A stretch of 64,000 nucleotides of DNA, taken from contig NZ_CP027218.1 in assembly GCF_004124275.1 (NCBI RefSeq), positions 3,227,501-3,291,500 on the forward strand. Reading direction: 5' to 3'. Under the pieces are notes generated by a model that was given only the letters and a program-made list of their open reading frames with translations, was not told the origin of the DNA and did not search any database. Of the stretch, positions 46,827 through 56,766 are shown one piece after another. Position 1 is the first letter of the stretch, and the number at the start of each line of letters is the position of its first letter. The DNA comes from Pseudomonas sp. DTU12.3. Its GTDB lineage: Bacteria > Pseudomonadota > Gammaproteobacteria > Pseudomonadales > Pseudomonadaceae. Position numbers and translations under genes: made by a program.

Positions 46827-46844
46827 TGGGCAAGTCTCTTGAAA

Positions 46845-47948
<1,104 letters not shown>

Positions 47949-47983
47949 GATGAATGGGCCTCCGCGTTGTTGTTTTTTTAAGA

Positions 47984-48063
47984 TCAAAAGATCCCAGCCT
48001 GCGGCGCTCCTACAGGGGGACGGCATGCTTTATGTAGGAGCTGCCGAAGGCTGCGATCTTTTG
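47984..48063. repeat. REPIN-like inverted repeat (family A) inside the mtl operon
   Basis: TCAAAAGATCCCAGCCTGCG..GCTCCTACA faces TGTAGGAGCTGCCGAAGG..CTGCGATCTTTTG. It lies between mtlG and mtlK, within the operon. Confidence 0.85.
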
Positions 48064-48074
48064 CTTTTCAATAT

Positions 48075-48905
48075 TCATTTCACGGCGCCGAACGAGAGAC
48101 CGCGCACCAGTTGTTTCTGGCTGATCCAGCCGAAGATCAGGATCGGCGCACACGCCAGGGTCGAGACCGCCGACAACTTGGCCCAGAACAACCCTTCGGG
48201 ACTTGAGTAGGAGGCGATCAACGCGGTCAGCGGCGCGGCTTTCGACGAGGTCAGGTTCAGCGACCAGAACGCCTCGTTCCAGCACAGGATCAGCGACAGC
48301 AGTACGGTCGAGGCGAGGCCACCCTTGGCGATCGGCAACAGCACGCGGACCATTTCCTGCCACAACGTGGCGCCGTCGAGACGGGCAGCTTCGAGGATGT
48401 CCTTGGGGATGTCCTTGAAGTAGGTGTAAATCATCCAGACCACGATCGGCAGGTTGATCAGCGTGTAGATCACGATCAGCGCGATACGCGTATCGAGCAG
48501 GCCGAAACTCTTCGCCAGCAGGTAGATCGGCATCAGCACGCCCACCGGTGGCAGCATTTTTGTCGAGAGCATCCACAGCAGCGTGCCTTTGGTGCGCTGG
48601 GTTTCGTAGAACGCCATGGAGTAGGCGGCCGGCACCGCAATCAGCAGGCACAGCGCGGTGGCGCTGAAGGAAATCACTACCGAGTTCCAGGCGAAACTGA
48701 AGTAGTCGCTGCGCTCGTTGATGTGCAGGTAGTTCTCCAGCGTCGGCGTGAAGATGAATTGCGGGGGTGTGGCGAACGCGTCGATTTCGGTCTTGAAACT
48801 GGTCATCACCATCCAGAAGATCGGGAAGAAAATCACGATCGCGATGGCCCAGGCCAAGGTGCCGAGCAGCAGGCTTTGCAGCCGGCGGGATTGTTGGAGA
48901 GTCAT
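48075..48905 (-). CDS. mtlG: MtlG, ABC transporter inner-membrane subunit
   Basis: 276 residues with six membrane segments and the binding-protein-dependent transport motif (EAARLDGATLWQEMVRVLLP) that docks to the ATPase. It is MalG-type and forms the permease with MtlF for polyol uptake. It starts 8 bases after mtlF. Confidence 0.94.
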   Translation of the reverse strand: MTLQQSRRLQSLLLGTLAWAIAIVIFFPIFWMVMTSFKTEIDAFATPPQFIFTPTLENYLHINERSDYFSFAWNSVVISFSATALCLLIAVPAAYSMAFYETQRTKGTLLWMLSTKMLPPVGVLMPIYLLAKSFGLLDTRIALIVIYTLINLPIVVWMIYTYFKDIPKDILEAARLDGATLWQEMVRVLLPIAKGGLASTVLLSLILCWNEAFWSLNLTSSKAAPLTALIASYSSPEGLFWAKLSAVSTLACAPILIFGWISQKQLVRGLSFGAVK

Positions 48906-48913
48906 GGCAGGCC

Positions 48914-49840
48914 TCAGGCTTTGTCAGTCAGGTTTTTGCCGATCATCCGCACCAGAATGATCGCGGCGACGTTGGCGATGACCACGGCAATCAAGCCGCC
49001 CGCCGAGGCCATGCCGACGTCGAACTGCACCAGCGCCTGGTTGTAGATCAGGTAGGCGAGGTTGGTCGAGGCGTAGCCGGGGCCACCGTTGGTGGTGGTG
49101 AAAATCTCGGCGAACACCGACAGCAGGAAGATCGTTTCGATCATCACCACTACGGCAATCGGCCTGGCCAGATGGGGCAGGGTCAGGTGCCAGAAAATCG
49201 CGATCGGGCCGGCACCGTCGAGGCGTGCGGCTTCTTTTTGCTCCTGGTCCAGCGACTGCATGGCGGTCATCAGGATCAGAATCGCGAAGGGCAACCATTG
49301 CCACGAAACAATGATGATGATCGACAGCAACGGGTAGTGGGCGAGCCAGTCCACCGGTTGCGCGCCGAACAGTTTCCAGAGGTAGGCAAGGATTCCGGAG
49401 ACCGGATGGAAAATCAGGTTCTTCCAGATCAGCGCGCCTACGGTCGGCATGATGAAGAACGGCGAGATCAGCATGACCCGCACGATGCCGCGACCGAGGA
49501 ACTCGCTGGCCTCCAGCAACGCACTGATCAACACGCCGAATACCACGCTGATCAGCAACACGCTGCCGACCAGCAACAATGTATTGGTGGCGCCGGGCAG
49601 GAAGCCCGAGTCGGTCAGGAAGTAAGTGAAGTTCTCCAGCCCGACGAACTGGTTTTCGCCAGGGTAGAGCAGGTTGTAGCGGATCATCGAAAAGTAGATG
49701 GTCATGCCCAGCGGCACGATCATCCACAGCAGCAACAGGGCGACCGATGGGCTGACCAGAAACCAGCCGGGGTTGCGCACACGGCTTTTGCGCTGTGGCT
49801 GGGACAGGTCGAGGTGGGCTTTGGCAGTTGAAGTATTCAT
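48914..49840 (-). CDS. mtlF: MtlF, ABC transporter inner-membrane subunit
   Basis: 308 residues from the ATG at 49840 (MNTSTAKAHLDLSQPQRKSR); the longer frame upstream crosses an REP repeat. Six membrane segments after a cytoplasmic N-terminus and the ATPase-docking loop EAARLDGAGPIAIFWHLTLP. It is MalF-type and pairs with MtlG. The ribosome site is weak. Confidence 0.93.
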   Translation of the reverse strand: MNTSTAKAHLDLSQPQRKSRVRNPGWFLVSPSVALLLLWMIVPLGMTIYFSMIRYNLLYPGENQFVGLENFTYFLTDSGFLPGATNTLLLVGSVLLISVVFGVLISALLEASEFLGRGIVRVMLISPFFIMPTVGALIWKNLIFHPVSGILAYLWKLFGAQPVDWLAHYPLLSIIIIVSWQWLPFAILILMTAMQSLDQEQKEAARLDGAGPIAIFWHLTLPHLARPIAVVVMIETIFLLSVFAEIFTTTNGGPGYASTNLAYLIYNQALVQFDVGMASAGGLIAVVIANVAAIILVRMIGKNLTDKA

Positions 49841-49880
49841 GGCGATCACAACCGAGTCATACAGACCTATGGAGATCCCA

Positions 49881-49970
49881 TGTGGGAGCGGGCTTGCTCG
49901 CGAAAGCGCTGGATCAGTGCCATGTGTATTGGCTGGCACGAACCCTTCGCGAGCAGGCTCGCTCCCACAG
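49881..49970. repeat. REPIN-like inverted repeat (family B) inside the mtl operon
   Basis: TGTGGGAGCGGGCTTGCTCG..CGAAAG faces CTTCGCGAGCAGGCTCGCTC..CCACA with about 40 bases between. It lies between mtlE and mtlF. Confidence 0.88.
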
Positions 49971-49995
49971 GAGGCAGGAGCAAGTCGTTCAGCGG

Positions 49996-51306
49996 TTACT
50001 TGGGATAACCGGCGCGCTTCATCTCGCGTTCGGTGGTCTGCTGCGCGGCGGCCAGGGCTTGATCCACCGTGGTCTGGCCGATCAGCGCCGCCGAGAACAG
50101 CTTGCCAACCTGGGTGCCAACCGCCTGGAACTCAGGAATGGTCACCAATTGAATGCCAATGTACGGCACCGGTTTCAGCGTCGGTTTGCTCGGGTCAACG
50201 GCTTTCAGCGATTCCAGCGTGACCTTGGCGAACGGCGCCGCCTTCATGTACGCATCGCTGTAGGTCGACGCGCGAGTGCCCGGTGGCACGTTGGCGATGC
50301 CGTCGGTCTTGGCCACCAGTTCGCCGTATTCTTTGGACGTTGCCCAGGCACTGAACTCTTTGGCGGCGTCTTTGGCTTTGGAGCTGGTCGGAATCGCCAG
50401 CGCCCACGAATACAGCCAGGCCGAGCCTTTGTCGGTAACCTGATGCGGCGCGAAAGTGAAGCCGACGTGATCGGCAACCTTGCTTTGAGTCTTGTCGGTA
50501 ACGAACGAGCCGGCGACGCTGGCGTCGACCCAGATCGCGCACTTGCCGCTGTTGAACAGCGCAAGGTTTTCGTTGAAACCGTTGCTCGATGCACCCGGCG
50601 GGCCGGATTTCTTCATGGTGTCGACGTAGAAGTTCAGCGCATTTTTCCACTCGGGGCCGTTGAATTCCGGCTGCCATTTTTCATCGAACCAGCGCGCGCC
50701 GTAGGCGTTGGCGACGGTACTGATCAGCGCCATGTTCTCGCCCCAGCCCGCCTTGCCACGCAGGCAGATGCCGTACTGTTCTTTGTCTTTGTTGGTAAGT
50801 TTCTCTGCGAACCCGGCGATTTCTTCCCAGGTCGGACGCTCCGGCATGCTCAGCCCGGCGTCCTTGAACAGGTCGGTGCGGTAGTAAGTGATCGAGCTTT
50901 CCGCGTAGAACGGCAGCGCATACAGCGAACCTTTCACCGACAGGCCTTCACGCACCGACGGAAACACGTCGTCGAGGGCGTAACTGGCCGGCAGATCCTT
51001 CATTGGTTCCAGCCAGCCCTTGGCGCCCCACAGTGCCGCTTCGTACATGCCGATGGTCAACACGTCGAACTGGCCGCCCTGAGTGGCGATGTCGGTGGTC
51101 AGGCGTTGGCGCAGGACGTTTTCTTCGAGCACCACCCAATTGAGCTTGATGTCCGGATGCTCGGTCTCGAAGGTTTTCGAGAGCTTTTGCATGCGAATCA
51201 TGTCGCTGTTGTTGACGGTGGCGATGGTCAGGGTCTGGGCGCCAAGGCTGACGCTGCTGAGGGTCATGCAGGTGAGGGCGAGCAGAGCTTTTGCAGTGGG
51301 TTGCAT
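49996..51306 (-). CDS. mtlE: MtlE, periplasmic polyol-binding protein
   Basis: 436 residues, AAAGGAG upstream of the ATG. Signal peptide MQPTAKALLALTCMTLSSVS cleaved near LGA; MalE-type extracellular solute-binding protein with WEEIAGFAEKL and NGKCAIWVDASVAGSF-type segments (here NSGKCAIWVDASV). It delivers mannitol, sorbitol or arabitol to MtlFG. It is the first gene of the mtl operon, directly behind the MtlR-controlled promoter. Confidence 0.95.
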   Translation of the reverse strand: MQPTAKALLALTCMTLSSVSLGAQTLTIATVNNSDMIRMQKLSKTFETEHPDIKLNWVVLEENVLRQRLTTDIATQGGQFDVLTIGMYEAALWGAKGWLEPMKDLPASYALDDVFPSVREGLSVKGSLYALPFYAESSITYYRTDLFKDAGLSMPERPTWEEIAGFAEKLTNKDKEQYGICLRGKAGWGENMALISTVANAYGARWFDEKWQPEFNGPEWKNALNFYVDTMKKSGPPGASSNGFNENLALFNSGKCAIWVDASVAGSFVTDKTQSKVADHVGFTFAPHQVTDKGSAWLYSWALAIPTSSKAKDAAKEFSAWATSKEYGELVAKTDGIANVPPGTRASTYSDAYMKAAPFAKVTLESLKAVDPSKPTLKPVPYIGIQLVTIPEFQAVGTQVGKLFSAALIGQTTVDQALAAAQQTTEREMKRAGYPK

Positions 51307-51390
51307 CGTGCACTCCTTTTCTGCACCCAGTGAGAGGCAGAAGGACAGTTATTGTTTTTGTGTCTTCCTGTGCAGGAAGAATGTGCACTG

Positions 51391-51419
51391 ATTACAGCCT
51401 TCAATCGCAGGACTGACAA
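51391..51419 (-). promoter_or_regulatory. Sigma-70 promoter of the mtl operon
   Basis: On the minus strand -35 TTGTCA (51419-51414) and -10 TGTAAT (51396-51391), each five of six consensus bases, are 17 bases apart. The start is expected near 51384, about 78 bases before mtlE. Confidence 0.75.
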
Positions 51420-51456
51420 ATCATCCCTAGCACTTTTATCGATACTTTTTTGCACT
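51420..51456 (-). promoter_or_regulatory. MtlR operator upstream of mtlE
   Basis: On the minus strand two direct repeats are seen: AGTGC-N5-AGTAT, seven bases, then AGTGC-N5-ATGAT, ending directly at the -35 hexamer. As I recall it, the reported P. fluorescens MtlR site has the same direct-repeat form (second half ending AGGAT). The position next to -35 is typical of AraC-type activators. Confidence 0.75.
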
Positions 51457-51544
51457 GGGGTTTGGCGGGGTAAACGCAGGGAAGGGGTTTTCAGCGGTGC
51501 TGGGCGATCGGATGTGTACAGGTTTCAGATGTTGCAATGTACTT

Positions 51545-51633
51545 TGTGGGAGCGAGCCTGCTCGCGAAAGGGTGGGATCAGTTGACGAATCTGCCGCTGA
51601 CACACCGCTTTCGCGAGCAGGCTCGCTCCCACA
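51545..51633. repeat. REPIN-like inverted repeat (family B) between mtlR and mtlE
   Basis: TGTGGGAGCGAGCCTGCTCG..CGAAAG faces CTTTCGCGAGCAGG..CTCGCTCCCACA with about 33 bases between. It fills most of the rest of the 339-base gap 51307-51645 not used by the operator and promoter. Confidence 0.88.
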
Positions 51634-51645
51634 GGTTAGTCGGGG

Positions 51646-52551
51646 TCAGCCGTGGTTTTGCTCGGTCAGGCGCTGCACCGCCAGGCGACGATAGTGCGAC
51701 GGCGTCATGCCTTTGAGCTGCTGAAAGCGCCGGTTGAAATTGGAAATATTGTTGAAGCCCGACTCGAAACACACGTCGGTCACCGGTTTGTCGCCATCGG
51801 CCAAAAGCTCGCAGGATTTGCTGATACGCAGGCGATTGACGAATTCGATGAAGTTACGCCCGGTGGCTTGCTTGAACACGCGACTGAAATAGGTCGGCGT
51901 CATGCCCAGGTGCTCGGCAACTTCCTCCAGCGATATGTCGCCGGCGTAATGGCTGAATATGTAATCGACCGCGCGGTTGGTCCGGTCGATGTTGTGCTCG
52001 TCGGCGAGCTGCGGAGTGGTCGCGCCGGACAGAAGCTGAAAATCATCGCTGGCCGCGAGCAGCTCCATCAGGATGAAAAAATGCCCGAGCCGGGTGATGC
52101 CTTTTGAGTCGGCAATACGCTGCATCAGCGTCATGGCCTGGCGAATGGTGTGTTTGCAGCGAAACTCGATGCCGTACTGCGCACGCTCCAGCAACGGTGC
52201 GAGGGACTTCAGCTCGGCGAAGACCTGATGGCCACCCTCGAACAGTTCATCGGTGAAATTGACCAGCATGTCGCGTTTCTCGACGACCTCATCCTCGGCA
52301 ACCTGACTGATCCAGTTGTGCGGCAGATTGGGGCCGGTGAGAAACAGCGTTTCCGGATAGAAGTTGCCGATGTAGTCGCCAATGAACACTTTGCCCGAAC
52401 TCGCGACGATCAGGTGCAGCTCGTACTCCTTATGGAAGTGCCAGCGCACCAGCGGGCACGGGAAACCGTGCTGGCGGTAGATGATGGATAACCCGTTATG
52501 GTCATCCATCAACTCGTAAGAGGGGTCGGTTACGCGGGCTGTTCGGCTCAT
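51646..52551 (-). CDS. mtlR: MtlR, AraC-family activator of the mannitol operon
   Basis: 301 residues. An N-terminal cupin-like sensing domain (FPCPLVRWHFHKEYELHLI, GDYIGNFYPETLFLTGPNLPHNW) is followed by an AraC HTH pair at about 195-295 (ISLEEVAEHLGMTPTYFSR, CFESGFNNISNFNRRF). It lies upstream of mtlE in the same direction and activates it in response to mannitol, sorbitol or arabitol. Confidence 0.94.
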   Translation of the reverse strand: MSRTARVTDPSYELMDDHNGLSIIYRQHGFPCPLVRWHFHKEYELHLIVASSGKVFIGDYIGNFYPETLFLTGPNLPHNWISQVAEDEVVEKRDMLVNFTDELFEGGHQVFAELKSLAPLLERAQYGIEFRCKHTIRQAMTLMQRIADSKGITRLGHFFILMELLAASDDFQLLSGATTPQLADEHNIDRTNRAVDYIFSHYAGDISLEEVAEHLGMTPTYFSRVFKQATGRNFIEFVNRLRISKSCELLADGDKPVTDVCFESGFNNISNFNRRFQQLKGMTPSHYRRLAVQRLTEQNHG

Positions 52552-52629
52552 GTCAGGACGCTTTTATTGTTATCGCCTGGTGATCATGCCCCTTTCTGCC
52601 CGCGCTGTGCCAGCGTTCGAGGAAGCGTT

Positions 52630-53508
52630 TCAGCTCGTTTGATACAAAGCGCGTCCATAAACCGCCTTCATGCTGTTGGCGACCCAGCAGTTGCGGACGA
52701 TCTCGGATTCATCAAAAAAGTCGGTGCTGATGATGCTGCAACGTGTGACCCAGCCTCGGCTCGAGTGAAACCAGTCATTGATTTGTTTCTTGATGCCGCT
52801 GGGGCCTCCCAGCAGCGAATAGCAGGTGGCCGGCAACGACCAGATAAACGTTTCATGGGGTGTGCCCTCAAGCGATTTGCCGATATGCAGTTCGAGCGCT
52901 GCGGTGTCGGTAAAGACTCTTTTGTTCCACTTGTGCGGGATCTGCGACCAGAAATAGTTTCTGTCCTGCACTGGCGAGTAGGGCGCGGCCATGACGATGC
53001 GGCGCTTTTTACTGCTGCGTTTCAGCTGACCTATCGTACTCATCGAATCCATATGGGGAATCAGCCGCGAACCGAGGCGATTGAGCATAAAGTCACTCAG
53101 ACGTTGCCGATCGAAAGGCTTGTTTCCATCACCCAATTGATGAAAGTCCAGCACGATGAATTCGTCGGGGTTTCGATCAAGGAAGTCGTCGACCGCCTCG
53201 ACCAATTCCTCGAGGACGCGATGAGACTGGAAGCCATTGTGGTGAAAGTAATACAGCGGGCGCTCTGGCCCGGCGGTGCAGCCGAGGCGTATGTCGAATG
53301 CGCGGGCGCCGTTGTCCAGTTGCCAGGCGAATGAATCGTTTTGGCAAGTGGTCCAGTTGCCAACAATGACCTCGTAGTTGGGCGCCTTTTTATCCATGCC
53401 GCTGTTATGCGTGCCGGGCCAGACAATATCGGTCAGTTTCAGCTGATCGATATCCAGTACGTGGCTCATCCAGGTCTGCTTGTCGAGTGTTGCGGTGGCG
53501 CTGTTCAT
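52630..53508 (-). CDS. PI-PLC X-domain-like phosphodiesterase, copy 1
   Basis: 292 residues. The PI-PLC-like TIM barrel shows WPGTHNSGM with the first catalytic His (His34), FDIRL (about 71-75), YYFHHNGF with the second His (89/90) and EFIVLDFHQL. These enzymes cleave phosphatidylinositol-type or related phosphodiesters through a cyclic intermediate. No signal peptide, lipobox or membrane helix is visible, unlike classical secreted bacterial PI-PLC. A paralogue lies upstream after 195 bases. The substrate is unknown. Confidence 0.85.
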   Translation of the reverse strand: MNSATATLDKQTWMSHVLDIDQLKLTDIVWPGTHNSGMDKKAPNYEVIVGNWTTCQNDSFAWQLDNGARAFDIRLGCTAGPERPLYYFHHNGFQSHRVLEELVEAVDDFLDRNPDEFIVLDFHQLGDGNKPFDRQRLSDFMLNRLGSRLIPHMDSMSTIGQLKRSSKKRRIVMAAPYSPVQDRNYFWSQIPHKWNKRVFTDTAALELHIGKSLEGTPHETFIWSLPATCYSLLGGPSGIKKQINDWFHSSRGWVTRCSIISTDFFDESEIVRNCWVANSMKAVYGRALYQTS

Positions 53509-53703
53509 CGTGACAACTCCTTGTCGTCATTTATCGCCCCATCCTTGGGCGATGTTGAAATATCGGGTGCCGCGTGGGTAGCACCGTCCAGTTTCACCGA
53601 TTGTCGGGAAATCTCGAATACAGCATACAAACACCGAGGAACATTACCAGTCGCCGCAATATCTGCTAAAAAATAGCCAATGAGTGGCACTCGACAGTAG
53701 CAC

Positions 53704-54570
53704 TTAGCCACGTCGCGCTTTACTCAGGTTTGCGCTGATGCAGAACGCAACCAGTCGGGACTCTTCGAGGAAGTCGACGTTGACGACATTGCAGTTTTGT
53801 AGCCAGTCACTGTTGGCGGGGTCAAACCAGCGGTCGAGCTCGGTATGAATGTCGACCGGGCCACCCAACGCCGCGTAACTGGTCGCCGACAGCGACCATG
53901 GTGCATATCGGAAGGGCGGAGAAGACATTGTTTCGGCGATGAATTTATGCAGGTCGCTGGCACTCGGAGTTTGCGTTCCAATCCATTGATGGTGGAGCTT
54001 CGGGTTGAAGTATTTTCGGTCCAGTTCATTGTGCTGTGTTGCGTGAATCAGGATTCTTTGTGTGCGGCTTATGCTCTTTAATTGTTGCAGGTTCAGGCCG
54101 TCATTGCTGGTAGGGATGATCCTGTTGCCCAGCAGTTTAATGAACATGTCGTTGAACCATGCAAAGTCAAAGGGGCGGTCTCCGTCTTTCATTTCATGGA
54201 AGTCGAGAACAATGAACTCGTCGGGGTACTCTGAGAGGAAACGCTCAATATCGGTGATCAGCTGTACAAGCGAGCGCGAAGACAAGAAGCCATTGTGCTG
54301 GAAGCGAAATTTGTTAAGTCCCACACCGCTGTTTTGATAGGTGAGCCGCAAATCCAGGGCTCTGGCGCCATTAGTCAACTGATCATAAAACGACCTGTGC
54401 TGACACGCCACCCAGTGCGCTCCCGGAATCAGGGCATACGAAGCCTTCCAGTCGCAACCGGCGTTATGAGTGCCAGGCAGGGTCAGTTTATATAAAGGTA
54501 AAACATCAATGGCGGTGTTGGCACTCATCCAGTTAGTGAGTGAATAATTGCTGTTGGTCACGGTGCTCAT
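53704..54570 (-). CDS. PI-PLC X-domain-like phosphodiesterase, copy 2
   Basis: 288 residues from the ATG at 54570 (MSTVTNSNYSLTNWMS; AGGGACG upstream). Same layout as copy 1: LPGTHNAGCD (His35), ALDLRLTY, FRFQHNGF (His92) and EFIVLDFHEMKDGDRPFD. No export signal is visible in the chosen start; the longer frame (to 54630) also lacks a clear one. The two proteins share motifs but differ clearly along the chain, an old duplication. The DNA is more AT-rich than the flanks. Confidence 0.83.
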   Translation of the reverse strand: MSTVTNSNYSLTNWMSANTAIDVLPLYKLTLPGTHNAGCDWKASYALIPGAHWVACQHRSFYDQLTNGARALDLRLTYQNSGVGLNKFRFQHNGFLSSRSLVQLITDIERFLSEYPDEFIVLDFHEMKDGDRPFDFAWFNDMFIKLLGNRIIPTSNDGLNLQQLKSISRTQRILIHATQHNELDRKYFNPKLHHQWIGTQTPSASDLHKFIAETMSSPPFRYAPWSLSATSYAALGGPVDIHTELDRWFDPANSDWLQNCNVVNVDFLEESRLVAFCISANLSKARRG

Positions 54571-54709
54571 GATAAACGTCCCTGTGATAATCATTAAATA
54601 AGTGGCTTGCGATCTAATTAGGCAAGTCACTTGTTTTTAATTGAAGTCAGGGGCGTTAATCAATGTATTAGTTGATGCTGGATATATGTATTCTGAAATT
54701 TCTTATTAG

Positions 54710-56014
54710 TCAGTCTTTATCCAGGGTGTTGCGATTCTTGGCTTCGATCCATTGCGCCATATACTGAGTACTTTTGTGATGGTGGTGGCGCAACATGCTT
54801 CCAGTGAAGTTTGATTTTCTTGACTGAGCCAGGTTTTCCAGACAGTCCCGCAACTTGTCGATCAGTGCCGGGCCGTGTACTGACTTGCGGTAACGCTCGC
54901 TCAACAACGACTGACCTGCCTGGCGGGCCTCTTCCCAGCGCTGTTCATCCCGATAAAGTTGCACGGCATTATTGGCGAAGTCCTCTGCGCTGCAGCTGAT
55001 TGCGCCGGGCCACGGCAGGCCGCCGTGCATGGCTTCCGCACCGATCGGTGTGGTCACGGAGGGTGTTGCGCAGAGCATGGCATCGACAATCTTGCCCTTG
55101 ATGCCGGCACCAAAGCGTAGCGGCGCCAGGCACACCCGCGCGGCGGACATGACTTGCAAGGCATCTTCGGCCCAGTTCATTACATGAAAACCTTGCGCCG
55201 GATTGTGCAGGGCGGTGGCCTTGGGCGGGGTGTAGGCGCCATAGATGTTCAACTGCGCTTGCGGCAGTTGCGCGCGGATCAACGGCCAGATCGTGGTTTT
55301 CATCCAGAGCACCGCATCCCAGTTAGGTGCGTGGCGGAAATTGCCGATGCTGAGGAAATGCGCGCGCTCGGCGAAAGTGCGCGGCTCGGCTGTCGGCAGG
55401 TCGATCATCAACGGGCACCAATGCAGCAAGGCGCCCGGCAGGCCGAACTCTTCGACCAGCAGTTGGATCTCGACCTGCGAAATCATCAGGTTGAGGTCGC
55501 AACGATACAGCGCGGCGATCTCGCGCTTGGCGAGGTCGCTGTCGGCCATCAATTCGAATTCCTCACGCAACGCCGGCGCGAACAATGCGGTGAAATCCTG
55601 GTTGTCGGGATCGTCCTTCAAGCGCTGCTTGAGGCGCTGCTGGCGAGCGAATCGCAGGCTTTGCAGATCGGAGGTTTCCAGCACGCGCAGGGCTTGCGGG
55701 CAGTGTTTCTCGACCCGCCAGCCAAACTGTTCTTCCATCATGAATTGATCGAACAGCACGATGTCCGGCGCCAGTTCACTGATAAAGGTGTCGAAACTGC
55801 TGTTGTTGAGTTCGATCGGCACTTCGCGAATGCCCAGAGCGCTGAGGTCCGCCTTGTGTTCGCCGGGACCTGCCGGGCTGCTGAAAGTGATGTCCCAGCC
55901 TTGTTCAAGGAACGTTTCGAGGATTTGCATGACGTGCCCACTGGCTGCCGAAGAGCGTGGTTCGGGCCAGACGTAGCCGATGACCAGGACTTTGGTGACA
56001 GGGGATGTGTTCAT
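54710..56014 (-). CDS. Glycosyltransferase (GT4-like)
   Basis: 434 residues from the ATG at 56014 (MNTSPVTKVLVIGYVWPEPR; AAGGAA upstream). A two-domain GT-B fold is indicated by the N-terminal SSAASGHVMQILETF, the central FLSIGNFRHAPNWDAVLWM and the C-terminal APLRFGAGIKGKIVDAMLCATPSVTTPIGAEAM, the nucleotide-sugar site of GT4 enzymes. It lies in an apparently single-gene unit; the acceptor is unknown. Confidence 0.87.
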   Translation of the reverse strand: MNTSPVTKVLVIGYVWPEPRSSAASGHVMQILETFLEQGWDITFSSPAGPGEHKADLSALGIREVPIELNNSSFDTFISELAPDIVLFDQFMMEEQFGWRVEKHCPQALRVLETSDLQSLRFARQQRLKQRLKDDPDNQDFTALFAPALREEFELMADSDLAKREIAALYRCDLNLMISQVEIQLLVEEFGLPGALLHWCPLMIDLPTAEPRTFAERAHFLSIGNFRHAPNWDAVLWMKTTIWPLIRAQLPQAQLNIYGAYTPPKATALHNPAQGFHVMNWAEDALQVMSAARVCLAPLRFGAGIKGKIVDAMLCATPSVTTPIGAEAMHGGLPWPGAISCSAEDFANNAVQLYRDEQRWEEARQAGQSLLSERYRKSVHGPALIDKLRDCLENLAQSRKSNFTGSMLRHHHHKSTQYMAQWIEAKNRNTLDKD

Positions 56015-56139
56015 GAGCAGATGTTCCTTGAAAACGGGCAGGGCAAAACGGGCGCGCAATTAGACCACAAGCCGCAGATCGAACAGTCGATGCAGACTCG
56101 TGCAACGGTTAATTATCTGGAGATGTCTCGGTAAAAAAA

Positions 56140-56502
56140 TCAGCTGGCGAGCATGCCTTTGACCTTGTCGCGCAGTTGATCGATGGAAAACGGTTTGCCA
56201 ATGACTTGCATGTCCGCAGGCACATCAATGCTTTCGGCATAGCCGCTGGCGAACAGGACGGGCAGGGTAGCGCGCAGCTTTCGAGCCTCGGTGGCCAGTT
56301 CACGGCCATCCATGCCGGGCAGACCGACATCGGTCATCATCAGGTCGATTGTGTTGGTTTGATCCTTCAAAAACTCTAATGCCTGCTCGCTGCCATCAGC
56401 CTCCAGCACCTTGAACTCCAGCTCCTCAAGCACATCGACGATGAGCATGCGCACGATGTCGTCGTCTTCTACTACAAGGATGGTGAACGCTGGGGTGGAC
56501 AT
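56140..56502 (-). CDS. Single-domain response regulator
   Basis: 120 residues from the ATG at 56502. A stand-alone receiver: acidic pocket EDDD (12-15), phosphoacceptor Asp58 in MMTDVGLPGMDG, Thr/Ser switch replaced by SG (FASGYAE) and Lys in IGKPFS. No output domain. It is divergent from the hybrid kinase and may take part in the same phosphorelay. Confidence 0.92.
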   Translation of the reverse strand: MSTPAFTILVVEDDDIVRMLIVDVLEELEFKVLEADGSEQALEFLKDQTNTIDLMMTDVGLPGMDGRELATEARKLRATLPVLFASGYAESIDVPADMQVIGKPFSIDQLRDKVKGMLAS

Positions 56503-56766
56503 ATTGAAGGCTCTCAAGAAATTAACGCAGGGTTTCGGCCGGTCGAATGTGCCGGGCTCTTGCATGAGTAAGTAGCGCATGGCCACAAGTTCCCGAACTG
56601 ACACAAAAAAGCTTAGCTGCAGTTGGGGCGGGCAAGGATAACTGTTGGCACGTACCGGGGTGCAGGCAAAAGTGGGAAAATCCTGCTAAATCTGTAGGAA
56701 AAATGGATCCATGCCGCCATTTTGGGGCAAACTCCCTGTTTTTCACCCGATCGACAAGGCTGCCCC

